The notes under the pieces: model-generated
Databases searched by the model: none
What the model saw: the letters and a program-made list of their open reading frames with translations, nothing else
What the model was told of the DNA's origin: nothing
Program-made: the position numbers and the translations under genes
In this document: piece by piece, positions 8,541-20,619 of the stretch
Numbering within the stretch: the stretch's first letter is position 1
How the letters are laid out: every line of letters starts with the position of its first letter
Source: Rhodospirillaceae bacterium
GTDB lineage: Bacteria; Pseudomonadota; Alphaproteobacteria; Dongiales; Dongiaceae
DNA length: 64,000 nt
Reading direction: 5' to 3'
Assembly (NCBI GenBank): GCA_008012315.1
Contig: SSEL01000009.1
Span: 1-64,000 of the forward strand

Positions 8541-9638
8541 TCAGGCCGCGCGAACCCGGGTCATCGCCGCTTCGAACGCCTGCGCGATTTCCGCACCCGT
8601 GAACCGGCCGTATTCGCAACGCGAGAGCACCTCCGGCGACGGATAGACGGCAGGGCTGTTCTTGTAGGCGTCGTCCATCAGGGCCTTGGCGGCCAGGTTC
8701 GGCGTCGGATACTGGATCGTCTCAGTGATTTTCTTGTCGTTTTCAGCGTCCAGGATGAAATTGATGAAGGCGTGCGCATTCTCCGGGTGCGGCGCGCCGA
8801 CCGGGATGCACAGATTGTCCGTGTTCAGCAGGCTGCCCTCCTTGGGCACGACAAAGTCGATATCCTGGTCTTCCTGCATGCGCTGGGCGATGTCGCCGTT
8901 GTACTCGACCACCAGGTCGACCTCGCCGCTGACCAGCAGGTCCTGCCCGTTGTCGTCGTGGAACACCTTGATGTTCTTCTTCTGCTTGATGAGCATGTCC
9001 TCGACCTGCTTCAGCAGTTCCGGCGAGAAATCGTTCACGCTCTTGCCGAGGTATTTGAAGCCGAGTCGGAAGACGTCCGCGGCCTCGCTCAGCATGGCGA
9101 TGCGACCGGCATATTCGTCGGAGTCGAAAACATATTTCCAGCTATCGGGAATGTTCTGCACCTTGGACTTGCGGTAGCCGATGCCGATCACCAGCCAGGT
9201 ATAGGGCACGGAGTGCGCCTGGCCCGGATCGTAGCTGATATCCCGCCATTCCGGCCCGATGTTGACCAGGTTGGGAATTTTCTTCTGGTCGATCTCCATC
9301 AGCATCTTTGCTTCGATCATGCGGGTCACGAATTCGTTGGACGGCACGATGACGTCATAGCCGGGGTTGCCGGCGCGCATCTTCGCGAACAGGTCGTCGT
9401 TGGTCGCGAACAGGTCCATCTTGACCTCGATGCCGGTCGCGGCCTTGAAGTCGTCCAGCGTGGTCTCGCCGATGTAGTCAGCCCAGGTGAAGAAGTTCAG
9501 CTTCTTCTCCTCGCCGGTCGCGCTGGCGGGCGCCTGTTCGCTTTTACCGCAACTGCTCAGTGAGAAGCCGATGCCCGCGACACCGAGCGCCGCCAGAGCG
9601 CGCCGCCGTGTCAGGCTTCTATAGAAACTGCCTTGCAT
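8541..9638 (-). CDS. potF: polyamine-binding lipoprotein (PotF/SpuD-like)
   Basis: A 365-aa periplasmic substrate-binding protein of the PotD/PotF family, recognisable by LNFFTWADYIGETTLDDF and YDVIVPSNEFVTRMI. The N-terminus has RRR (residues 10-12) before a hydrophobic core and a lipobox-like LSSC, which suggests a Tat- or Sec-exported lipoprotein rather than the free periplasmic protein of E. coli. The start at 9638 is chosen for AAGGAG 7 nt upstream. It captures putrescine or spermidine for PotGHI. The 92-bp gap to the upstream ligase holds a small GGCGG/CCGCC hairpin. Confidence 0.9.
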   Translation of the reverse strand: MQGSFYRSLTRRRALAALGVAGIGFSLSSCGKSEQAPASATGEEKKLNFFTWADYIGETTLDDFKAATGIEVKMDLFATNDDLFAKMRAGNPGYDVIVPSNEFVTRMIEAKMLMEIDQKKIPNLVNIGPEWRDISYDPGQAHSVPYTWLVIGIGYRKSKVQNIPDSWKYVFDSDEYAGRIAMLSEAADVFRLGFKYLGKSVNDFSPELLKQVEDMLIKQKKNIKVFHDDNGQDLLVSGEVDLVVEYNGDIAQRMQEDQDIDFVVPKEGSLLNTDNLCIPVGAPHPENAHAFINFILDAENDKKITETIQYPTPNLAAKALMDDAYKNSPAVYPSPEVLSRCEYGRFTGAEIAQAFEAAMTRVRAA

Positions 9639-9730
9639 AATCCGCTCCTTCGCCCACGCTTTCTGTAACATTACGACAATTGCGCAGCGCCGCAATCCGC
9701 TTTTATTGCGCCGGCGGTAATTCCGCCCGC

Positions 9731-11086
9731 TCAGGCATTGCGCAGGTACCAGGCGTAGTCGAGGCTTGGCACCAGCGCGCTGTAGCGCTCGTGCTCCGCG
9801 CGCTTCATGGTCGCATACATCTCGACAAAGCGCGGCCCCAGATAATCCGCCATCCGGCCTGATGCGGCGAAGGCGTCGATCGCATTGACCCAGACCGTCG
9901 GCAGGGTCGCCGCGCCATAGCCGTTGCCGGAGACCGGCGGTCCGGGATCGCAGTGCTGCGTCAGACCATGGTGGATGCCGGCCAGCACGGCGGCGACCGC
10001 CAGATAGGGGTTGGCGTCGGCGCCGGCGACGCGGTGTTCGAGGTGACGGCTCGAAGGGCTGCCTGTCGGCACACGCAGGGCGACGGTACGGTTGTTGATC
10101 CCCCAGCTTGGGCTCGTCGGCGCATAGGAGTTGGCGCGAAACCGGCGGTAGCTGTTGGCGTTCGGCGCCAGGATCGCCATGGTGTCGGCCAGCGTCTCCC
10201 GCAGGCCGCCGATCGCGTGGCGCAGCGCCGGGCTGCCGGCCGGGTCTGCATCGGCGAAGATGTTGCGGCCGTCCCGATCCTCGACGCTCACATGGATGTG
10301 CAGGCCGGAGCCGGCGCAGTCCGCGAACGGCTTGGCCATGAAGGTTGCTTCCATGCCATGGTTCAGCGCGATGCCCTTGGCGGCTCGCTTGTACAGCACA
10401 GCGTCGTCTGCAGCGCGCAGGGCGTCCGGCTTGTGCGCCAGCGTCAGTTCGATCTGGCCGGGCGAATATTCCGAGATCGCGCCCTCCAGCGGCAGGCCCT
10501 GAACGTCGCAGACGGCATAGAGATCGCGCAGATAAGCATCGACTTCATGCAGTTCCGCCAGGCCGTAGACTTCGTTGCGCGTCTGGCGCTCGCCGGTGCG
10601 CGTGCAGGGGCGCAGCCGCGGCGCATCCGTCGATCCGGCCTCGACCAGATAATATTCCAGCTCGCACGCCAGCACAGGCGTCAGCCCGTCGGCTGTGAAG
10701 CGATCGAGCACGCCCTGCAGCACCTGCCGCGGGTCGAGCGCGCACGGGCTGCCATCCAGCTCGACCATGGTGCACACCACCTGCGCGGAATCCGGCCCCT
10801 GCCAGGGCGTCAGGGCCAGCGTGCCGGGGACCGGGCGCACAATGCGGTCCGGGTCGCCGGCCTCCCACACCAGGCCAGTCTCGGCAGTGTCCGCGCCGGT
10901 GATGTCGGTCACCATGAGCGACAGCGGCAAAAAACGCCCTTGCTCGAACACGGGGCGCAGCTCGTGCCGGCGCAGCCGCTTGCCGCGCGGCACCCCGCTC
11001 AGCGGCGTAACCACGAGATCGACAAACTGCACCGCCGGGTGCGCAGCAAGGAAGGCGTCGCATTCAGAGACAGCGGCAAACTTCAT
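9731..11086 (-). CDS. glutamine synthetase family protein, second copy (SpuB/PuuA-like)
   Basis: A 451-aa glutamine-synthetase-fold ligase. GS landmarks are CELEYYLVEAG (metal-binding Glu), GSGLHIHVS (catalytic His region), NSYRRFRANSYAPTSPSWG and ADANPYLAVAAVLAG. It belongs to the gamma-glutamylpolyamine synthetase group rather than GlnA: it is shorter and sits in a pot/spu cluster. It is a paralogue of the gene immediately upstream, 5 nt away. Start 11086 (MKFAAVSE) is used; a start at 11125 would overlap that gene. Its amine substrate may differ from that of the first copy; this is inference. Confidence 0.85.
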   Translation of the reverse strand: MKFAAVSECDAFLAAHPAVQFVDLVVTPLSGVPRGKRLRRHELRPVFEQGRFLPLSLMVTDITGADTAETGLVWEAGDPDRIVRPVPGTLALTPWQGPDSAQVVCTMVELDGSPCALDPRQVLQGVLDRFTADGLTPVLACELEYYLVEAGSTDAPRLRPCTRTGERQTRNEVYGLAELHEVDAYLRDLYAVCDVQGLPLEGAISEYSPGQIELTLAHKPDALRAADDAVLYKRAAKGIALNHGMEATFMAKPFADCAGSGLHIHVSVEDRDGRNIFADADPAGSPALRHAIGGLRETLADTMAILAPNANSYRRFRANSYAPTSPSWGINNRTVALRVPTGSPSSRHLEHRVAGADANPYLAVAAVLAGIHHGLTQHCDPGPPVSGNGYGAATLPTVWVNAIDAFAASGRMADYLGPRFVEMYATMKRAEHERYSALVPSLDYAWYLRNA

Positions 11087-11091
11087 GGAGG

Positions 11092-12444
11092 TCAGACTTT
11101 CAATAGCAGGTGCTCGCGCTCCCATGAGCTGATGACCGCCTGATAGGCGTCGAGCTCCGCCTGTTTGATGGCGATGAACGCGCGCACGAAATCGTCGCCC
11201 AGATATTTCTTCGCGGGCTTGCAGTGACTGAAGCGATCGACCGCCTCATAGAGCGTGCGCGGCAGGGTGCGCGCCAGCCGGTAGGCGCTGCCGGTTACCT
11301 GCGGCCGCGGCTGCATGCGCTCGAGGATCCCGACATAGCCGCACAGCAGGGTGGTCGCGAACGCCAGATAGGCGTTGGCGTCCGCGCCCGGCAGCCGGTT
11401 CTCGACCCGGCGGTTGCTCGGGCTGGAAAACGGCACGCGCAGCCCGCAAGATCGGTTGTCGACCCCCCACTGCACGTTGATCGGCGCATCGAACTGCGGG
11501 CGCATGCGCCGGAAACTGTTCACGTTGGGCGCGAACAGCGGCATCATCTGCGGCAGCAACCTTTGCAGCCCCGCGACATAGGCCTTGAACAGTGCGCTGT
11601 CCTTTCCCTGCCGGGTCGCGAAGATGTTCTGCCCGCTCGACGCGTCGACCACCGACTGGTGGATGTGCATGGCGCTGCCCGGCTGGTTTTCCATTGGCTT
11701 GGCCATGAAGGTCGCATAGACGCCGTGCTGCAGTGCCACCTGGCGCACGATGCGCTTGAACAGGGTCACCTGGTCCGCCAGTTCCAGCGGATCGCCGTGG
11801 TTGAAGTTGACCTCGAGCTGGGCAGCACCCGCTTCGTGGATCAGCGTGTCGATGTCGAGGTCCGCGCGCTCGCTGTATTCGTAGATATCCTCGATCAGCG
11901 CTTCATATTCGTTCACCGCCTCGAGTCCGTAGGGCTGGCTGCCGGTCTCCGGCCGCCCCGAACGTCCGAGCGGCGGGGCAAGCGGCAGGTCTGGGTCCGG
12001 GTTGACCGCGGTCAGGAAGAATTCCAGCTCCGGTGCCACGACCGGCCTCCAGCCCTTGTCCTCATAGAGCTTCATCACCCGGCGCAGCACATTGCGCGGC
12101 GCGACCGACAGCGGTTCTTCGTCCGAGGTCAGCGGGTCCATCATCACGAAGGCGGTCGGCGTTTTATAACCGCTCGCCATGCGGATGGTCGTCGGGTCCG
12201 GCACCAGGATCACGTCCGGATCGGTGTAAGGCGCAACGCTCTCGTCATCCGGATAGTCGCCGGTCACGGTGACGATGAAAATGCTGGAGGCGATGCGCAG
12301 GGTCTTCTCGCGCACGCCCTTCAGGAACTTGGCGGCCGGCACCACCTTGCCGCGCAGGATGCCGTTCATGTCCGGCACCATGCACTCGACCTCGCCGACG
12401 CCGTGGGTGTTGATCCATTCTTCCAGTTCACCGACGCTGGCCAT
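11092..12444 (-). CDS. puuA: gamma-glutamylputrescine synthetase (PuuA/SpuI-like)
   Basis: A 450-aa GS-fold ligase that should join glutamate to putrescine using ATP, the entry step of the Puu pathway. Evidence: VAPELEFFLTAVNPDPDLPL and RSGRPETGSQPYGLEAVNEY are strongly PuuA-like, and the GS motifs GSAMHIHQSV, NSFRRMRPQFDAP and ADANAYLAFATTLLCG are intact. AAAGGAGAG precedes the ATG at 12444. A perfect short palindrome, TGCTAGCCTAGCA (12460-12472), lies just upstream and could be an operator. It is the first ligase of the polyamine operon. Confidence 0.88.
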   Translation of the reverse strand: MASVGELEEWINTHGVGEVECMVPDMNGILRGKVVPAAKFLKGVREKTLRIASSIFIVTVTGDYPDDESVAPYTDPDVILVPDPTTIRMASGYKTPTAFVMMDPLTSDEEPLSVAPRNVLRRVMKLYEDKGWRPVVAPELEFFLTAVNPDPDLPLAPPLGRSGRPETGSQPYGLEAVNEYEALIEDIYEYSERADLDIDTLIHEAGAAQLEVNFNHGDPLELADQVTLFKRIVRQVALQHGVYATFMAKPMENQPGSAMHIHQSVVDASSGQNIFATRQGKDSALFKAYVAGLQRLLPQMMPLFAPNVNSFRRMRPQFDAPINVQWGVDNRSCGLRVPFSSPSNRRVENRLPGADANAYLAFATTLLCGYVGILERMQPRPQVTGSAYRLARTLPRTLYEAVDRFSHCKPAKKYLGDDFVRAFIAIKQAELDAYQAVISSWEREHLLLKV

Positions 12445-12459
12445 GGCGGCTCTCCTTTA

Positions 12460-12472
12460 TGCTAGCCTAGCA
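12460..12472. promoter_or_regulatory. palindrome upstream of puuA, possible operator
   Basis: TGCTAGCCTAGCA is a perfect 6+1+6 palindrome. It sits 15 nt upstream of the puuA start codon and directly before its ribosome binding site. The 71-bp gap between puuA and the oxygenase gene is long enough for a promoter. A role as regulator site is only inferred from position and symmetry. Confidence 0.3.
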
Positions 12473-12515
12473 CGGGAGCATGCACACTGCACAAGAGGCA
12501 AGCTGCAACAACCGC

Positions 12516-13208
12516 TTAAACCTTCGGTACGACGGTCAGGTTGGTCGCGATTGAGATCCGCAGCGCGTCGCCCTTGTAGGGCCGCACCGCATGCTGCAAC
12601 CAGGAAGGAAAAATCACAATCAGGCCCGGTTTCGGGCGCACCAGTTGCTCGACCTGCTTGGGGCGACCGTCGGCCCCGCGCATGAAGATATCCGGCGCCG
12701 CCATTGCCGTCATCGGGTAGCGCGGATCGACGAGGCAGAGCTCGCCGCCCTTGGCGGGGTCGTCCGCGCAGCCGCCATCATCGACATAATAGGCCGCCGA
12801 CCAGAAGGCGCCGGGGTGCGCATGGGTCTGGTTGGCAGCGCCTGGCCCGGAGACATTCGCCCACATGCGCAAGTGCCAGCCGAAGCGCGGTTTGGCCGGG
12901 CTGCCGGGGTCGAGGGTGAAGTTGGTGCAGAGATCGCACAGGGTCTGGCCGAGGCGCTGTGCCGGCGCGCCGCCCCAGTCCAGCATATCCGCATCGCTGT
13001 GCCAGCCGTTGACGTTGGAGTGCTGAACGCCGGCAGGGTCCTGCGCCTGCCTCTCGAGTATACGCGAGCGAAACGCCGCGTTCAGTTGATCATGATCCGG
13101 CATCTGGAAGGTGATCAGCGGCGTGCCGAACAAGTCGGCGTAGCCCGGGCGCGGCGCAGCGGCGGTCATGCAAGCCTCATAGAGCGATTTCCAAGCAGAC
13201 GAACTCAT
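12516..13208 (-). CDS. 2OG-Fe(II) oxygenase family protein (TIGR02466-like)
   Basis: A 230-aa protein of the putative 2OG-Fe(II) oxygenase family TIGR02466. The first iron-binding His is probably in NQTHAHPGAFWSAAYYVDDG (about residue 128), the distal His in PSWLQHAVRPY, and the Arg that binds 2-oxoglutarate in ALRISIATN. Cytoplasmic, no signal peptide. Substrates of the family are unknown. It lies 71 bp upstream of puuA on the same strand, which hints at a link with polyamines without proving it. Confidence 0.75.
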   Translation of the reverse strand: MSSSAWKSLYEACMTAAAPRPGYADLFGTPLITFQMPDHDQLNAAFRSRILERQAQDPAGVQHSNVNGWHSDADMLDWGGAPAQRLGQTLCDLCTNFTLDPGSPAKPRFGWHLRMWANVSGPGAANQTHAHPGAFWSAAYYVDDGGCADDPAKGGELCLVDPRYPMTAMAAPDIFMRGADGRPKQVEQLVRPKPGLIVIFPSWLQHAVRPYKGDALRISIATNLTVVPKV

Positions 13209-13283
13209 CTGTTAGTTAAGAAATCGCAGCAAAACAAACCGATAGAGCGGACGATCAGATACGGTCAGATCGAAACGCGCTCC

Positions 13284-13315
13284 AAAAAAAGCCGGCGCGT
13301 TTATGGCGCGCCGGC
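13284..13315 (-). terminator. rho-independent terminator of the PEP-CTERM gene
   Basis: Read on the minus strand, a stem of GCCGGCGCGCC paired with its complement around a TAAAC-type loop is followed by seven T residues. It lies 44 bp downstream of the stop codon of the PEP-CTERM protein gene, so that gene is transcribed separately from the oxygenase and polyamine genes. Confidence 0.85.
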
Positions 13316-13358
13316 TCGTTAGCGGTCAATGCCAGCCTGTTGCCGGCTGGCCTGTCGT

Positions 13359-14783
13359 TTAGCGGCGGCGACGGCGGCCGGCGGCGATGCCCGCCAGGGC
13401 TGCACCCGCGCCCAGAACACCCAGAGTGCCCGGTTCCGGAACCGAGAACACCGAGATGAAGTCGCGGCCGCCATCGGCGTGCTGCGTGTTCACGAAGAGG
13501 CGGAACGGGTTCAGCGGATCGAACAGAATGCCGGTCGGCTCCGCAGCGAAGGTGGTCTGGATGCCGAGGCGCACGATGGCTTCCGCCACGCCGTCGCCAT
13601 CTGCGTCCTGCGCGCAGAAGATGTCGTCAACCGGGTTCGAGCCGCCGATGTCCTCGGTCACGCAGATGTCGCCGAAGGCGCTGATGGCAATGTTGTCCGG
13701 CGAGGAGAAGCCGCTGCCAACCGCAAGGCCGGTCGCTGCGTCGATGGTGTTGGTGTCGACGAAAATCTTGGTCGACGGGGCAGCCGGATCGGTGACGTCG
13801 ATCGCATAGATGCGGTTGTCGCCGGTGGTCGGAACATAGAGGATTTCACGGCCGCCCGGCAGCGTCTGCAGTTCGAAGTCTTCGGGGCGGTTGAAGGCCG
13901 AAATCGGGCTGTTCGGATTGGCGGCATTATAGTCGGCGACCGCCTGACGCGCATTCACGGTCGGGTCGGTGATGCCGGCGATCGGCGTGCCGTCCGGATT
14001 GTTGAGCGCAACCCAGTCGGCGGCGCCGACGTTGTTGGCACCGCTGACGCGCAGCGCGAACAACTGGCCACCGGCCAGCGGATCGTTCGGGTTGGTCGGC
14101 ACCAGGCGGAAGATGCCGCCGGGGAAGTTTTCGTCAGCGACATAGCTGTTGCCGAACTTGTCGATCGAATAGCCTTCGTGGCTCAGGCGACCGATGGCCG
14201 GACGATCAATGGTGATCGGGCGGTTGGCGACGACCGGATCGTTCGGGTCACCGAACGGGTTGAGGACTTCGAACAGGCGGCCGCCGGAGCCGCTCTCTTC
14301 CGCCACCAGCGCGGTGCCACGGTCCGTGAAGCGCACGAGATCGCCGCGCGAGAACGGCCCGGTGACGTTCGGGTCGGAAATCTGGATCGAGGTGCCGGCG
14401 GTCAGGTCGACGCGATACAGGCCGCCCTGCAGCGACGCGCCGATTTCCGGCGTGGTGAACAGGAAGTTCGGGCGCGACGGGTCGATCGCCAGCTGGTCGA
14501 TCAGCGGATTGGCCGGGAAGGTCGAGCCCGGTTGCTGCACGTGGAAGATCACCTGCTGCTGCACCGCGCCGTTGGTCACGAACGGCGTGGCGAGGCCGGT
14601 GTTGCCACCCGCACGGGCGACCGTGTTGTACTGGCCGACGCCAGTGGTGAAAGTGTCGGTGCGGGTGACGTTATTGTTGGCGGCCAGCGGGCCGTTGGCG
14701 ACCAGTGCATCGAACACCGGGCCGGCCATGGCGGTCGAGGACATCAGCGACGCGGCGAGCGCCGCGGCAATACCGAGTTTCAT
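13359..14783 (-). CDS. PEP-CTERM sorting-domain protein, DUF839/PhoX-like
   Basis: A 474-aa secreted protein. The signal peptide is residues 1-21 with cleavage after AMA. The central part resembles DUF839/PhoX-type beta-propellers: GGLYRVDLTAGT, DLVRFTDRGTALVAEESG, and a Ca-binding-like DADGDGVAE. The C-terminus is a PEP-CTERM signal: VPEPGTLG, a hydrophobic segment, then GRRRRR. Such tails are cut by an exosortase, which must be encoded elsewhere. Phosphatase activity is not proven. Start 14783 is chosen over 14822 because it begins the signal peptide directly. A long AT-rich region lies upstream. Confidence 0.82.
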   Translation of the reverse strand: MKLGIAAALAASLMSSTAMAGPVFDALVANGPLAANNNVTRTDTFTTGVGQYNTVARAGGNTGLATPFVTNGAVQQQVIFHVQQPGSTFPANPLIDQLAIDPSRPNFLFTTPEIGASLQGGLYRVDLTAGTSIQISDPNVTGPFSRGDLVRFTDRGTALVAEESGSGGRLFEVLNPFGDPNDPVVANRPITIDRPAIGRLSHEGYSIDKFGNSYVADENFPGGIFRLVPTNPNDPLAGGQLFALRVSGANNVGAADWVALNNPDGTPIAGITDPTVNARQAVADYNAANPNSPISAFNRPEDFELQTLPGGREILYVPTTGDNRIYAIDVTDPAAPSTKIFVDTNTIDAATGLAVGSGFSSPDNIAISAFGDICVTEDIGGSNPVDDIFCAQDADGDGVAEAIVRLGIQTTFAAEPTGILFDPLNPFRLFVNTQHADGGRDFISVFSVPEPGTLGVLGAGAALAGIAAGRRRRR

Positions 14784-15134
14784 ATTATAAACCCCAAAAA
14801 TAGAGCTGCGCAGTGCAAACACGCCTGCGTACGCCGGAATGGCGGTGTGCGACGCTTAGCCGCGCGATGTGACAGATCAGCGTCGTCGATGTGGTTTACA
14901 GGCGTCGTTTTTATATTTTTTTAACCAATATTACACAAAATGAGCAATTATATAATTGTGAATTATATTTAAGTTATAACTTCCAACGGCCCGTCGCACA
15001 AACTGTGGCAGATTGTCGCACGTAAATTTTGCGATGAACGGAAGTAGGGTCGAAATATTTTACAGTAAAGAACCAGGCAACCCATGGTCAAAACAGCTTA
15101 TAAGAGTTATTCTCAAAGCAAGTAGGACTAATTC
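14784..15134. other. AT-rich intergenic region
   Basis: No supported gene. The stretch 14905-15010 is markedly AT-rich against a GC-rich background (runs such as TTTTTATATTTTTTT and AATTATATAATTG), as expected for the promoter of the minus-strand PEP-CTERM gene and the 3' spacer of the glutathione-transferase gene. A short plus-strand frame beginning at 15013 has no ribosome binding site or recognisable product. Confidence 0.5.
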
Positions 15135-15779
15135 TCAGGAATACTGCGCATGCGCCATGTTGCGGCGCCAGCATTCCAGGAGTTTTGGCTGGGCCTCGGC
15201 GCGGTTCGCAATTGCGAAAAGTTTCGGCGCATGCTCGGCAAACCACGGTCGCCGCGGCCGCCAGCAGGTCAGGCCCGCGACATAGATATCCAGGGCGCTG
15301 AACCGGGTGCCCAGAAACCAGGGCGCGCCGGCCGCCGTTTCCATCATGGCGTAAAGTCGCTGAGCATAGGCGTCGGTCGCGGCGCGAAAGCCCTCCCGTG
15401 CCGCCTCCAGTGCCACGAACCGCGCCGGCTCGTCGCCGTAGGTGAAGGTCGGGTAGATGTTGGCGACGATGAACACCAGCCAGCGCAGGAAGGCGGCGCG
15501 CTCCGGCGCGTCCGGTCCGGGGACCAGGCTGTCGTCGCGCGCAAGGTCGGCAAGGTGGAGCGTCATGGCGGCGCTTTCGGTCATCACCTGCCCGTCGGCC
15601 AGCACCAGGGTCGGCACCTGCGCCACCGGGTTGACCCGTGCCAGCGCCGCCCGCGCCTCGGCCGAGGCGAACAGGTCGCCAACACTTTCGAACCGGTACG
15701 GCAGGCCATACCAGTCGAGTTGCGCCTCCACGTACATCGAACCCCAGCCCGGTTCGCCGTACAGCACCATCGCCGCCAT
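15135..15779 (-). CDS. glutathione S-transferase family protein
   Basis: A 214-aa GST-like protein. The N-terminal thioredoxin fold runs to about residue 75 and includes VNPVAQVPTLVLADG, with the cis-Pro of the glutathione site, and MTESAAMTLHLADL. The C-terminal helical domain follows with LGTRFSALDIYVAG. Start 15779 is favoured because GGGAGG lies 5 nt upstream; an in-frame ATG at 15791 overlaps the puuB stop by 1 nt. The substrate is unknown. Confidence 0.85.
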   Translation of the reverse strand: MAAMVLYGEPGWGSMYVEAQLDWYGLPYRFESVGDLFASAEARAALARVNPVAQVPTLVLADGQVMTESAAMTLHLADLARDDSLVPGPDAPERAAFLRWLVFIVANIYPTFTYGDEPARFVALEAAREGFRAATDAYAQRLYAMMETAAGAPWFLGTRFSALDIYVAGLTCWRPRRPWFAEHAPKLFAIANRAEAQPKLLECWRRNMAHAQYS

Positions 15780-15790
15780 ATAACCTCCCA

Positions 15791-17040
15791 TTATCCCAGC
15801 CGATCCCGCAATGCGTAATACAGCATGCCCAGCGTATACAGCGGCCCGCGCAGCAGATCACCCCCCGGCCAGGAAAAGGCCGGCAGCGCCGACAGGCACT
15901 CGTAGACATCGCTGTCGCCACGCAGATGATCGGCGATCGCCTTGCCGTAGAAGGGAGCCAGCAGGCAGCCCTGCCCGGAATAGCCGTGTGCGAAATAAAG
16001 CGCTCCGCCGAGCCGGCCGATTTGCGGCAAACGGTTGGGCGTGATCCCGACCAGCCCTGACCAGGCGAAGTCGATCCGTGCATCCGCCAGCGCCGGAAAC
16101 ACCCGCAGCATATGGGGGCGCACGAACGCAGCCACATCGCGGCGCGGCGTATGCATGTAGGTCTCCCCGCCGGAAAACAGCAGCCGGTTGTCAGCGGACA
16201 ACCGGTAATAATCCAGCGCGAACCGGCTGTCGGCGACCGCCGCTCGACCCGGCAGCAACGCCGCCGCCTGCTCGTCCGGCAAAGGCTCGGTGGCGATGCA
16301 GTAGCTGGCGACCGGCATGATCGCGCGTGCGAGGTGCGGCGACAGGCCGCCGATCAGCGCGTCGCACGCCACGATGCCGGCTGCGGCGCGCACGCTGCCT
16401 GTCGCGGTGCGGACGGTCACGCCATTCCGACCCTGCTCAAGCGCCACCACCCGGCTGCCCTCATGAAGGCGCGCGTCGGCTGCCAGCGCTTTGCGGGCCA
16501 GACCGCGCAGAAACTTCAGCGGGTGGAAATGCCCGCCCAGCCGATCATAGAGGCCGCCAGCATACCCGCCGCCGGTCACGTGGCGCGCCAGGGCCGCCCG
16601 CTCCACGACGTCCAGATGATCGAAGCCCAGGGTCTCCCGGATGAAGGTGGCCTCTGCCCGCGCAAGCGCGAAATGCCGGTCGCTCACGCAGGCATACAGA
16701 TGCCCAGGCGTCAGATCGCAATCCTCGGCCAGCGCCCAGACCAGGTCGCGCGCGTCCAGCCCCAGCCGGTACAGGGCCTGCGTGCGCGCCAGCCCCCAGT
16801 CGCGCGCAGCCTGCTCCCAGTCGAGCCGGAGGCCGGGAATCAGTTGCCCGCCATTGCGTCCCGACGCCCCGGCGCCGACCGTCTCCGCCTCCAGCACAAC
16901 GACATCCGCGCCGGCCCGCGCCAGATGGTAGGCCGCAGAAACGCCGGTCAGTCCGCCACCGATCACGACGGCATCGGCCACAGTCTCGCCCTGCAACGGC
17001 GGGCTGTTTAGCCCCTCCCCTGCAGTCGAGATATAGTACA

Positions 17041-17041
<1 letters not shown>
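15791..17041 (-). CDS. puuB: FAD-dependent oxidoreductase, gamma-glutamylputrescine oxidase-like
   Basis: A 416-aa DAO-family flavoenzyme. The FAD-binding Rossmann motif is VVIGGGLTGVSAAYHL at about residue 25, followed by GAGASGRNGGQL, and the C-terminal FAD contact is GYSGQGCLLAPFYGKAIADH. The N-terminal leader (YY...LNSPPLQGE) resembles PuuB, which oxidises gamma-glutamylputrescine to the aldehyde. It would complete the PuuA-PuuB-PuuD route of the cluster 3 kb away. Its ATG overlaps the dnaE TGA by 1 nt (TGATG), and no good Shine-Dalgarno is seen, so it may depend on coupling to dnaE. Other amine or proline oxidases of the family are possible. Confidence 0.8.
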
Positions 17042-20469
<3,428 letters not shown>

Positions 20470-20619
20470 GGCGCGAGAATGCGGCCTGCCTGCATCCAGA
20501 GCAACGGACGTGTGCGGCTTATCCACAACATATGGCACAGCGTGCGGTTTGACGAGCCGCCTCAGCCAGTCTTCTCCCCGGGCGGCCAATAGATGACCGA
20601 AGACCTCGACATCCTCAGC

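Noticed and set aside
13329-14924. Plus-strand open frame of over 500 codons opposite the PEP-CTERM gene
   Set aside because: The minus-strand product has a signal peptide, domain features and a sorting tail; the plus-strand product is Arg/Gly/Asp-rich without any motif.
15013-15285. Plus-strand 90-codon frame in the AT-rich spacer
   Set aside because: No ribosome binding site or motif, and its second half is antisense to the glutathione-transferase gene.
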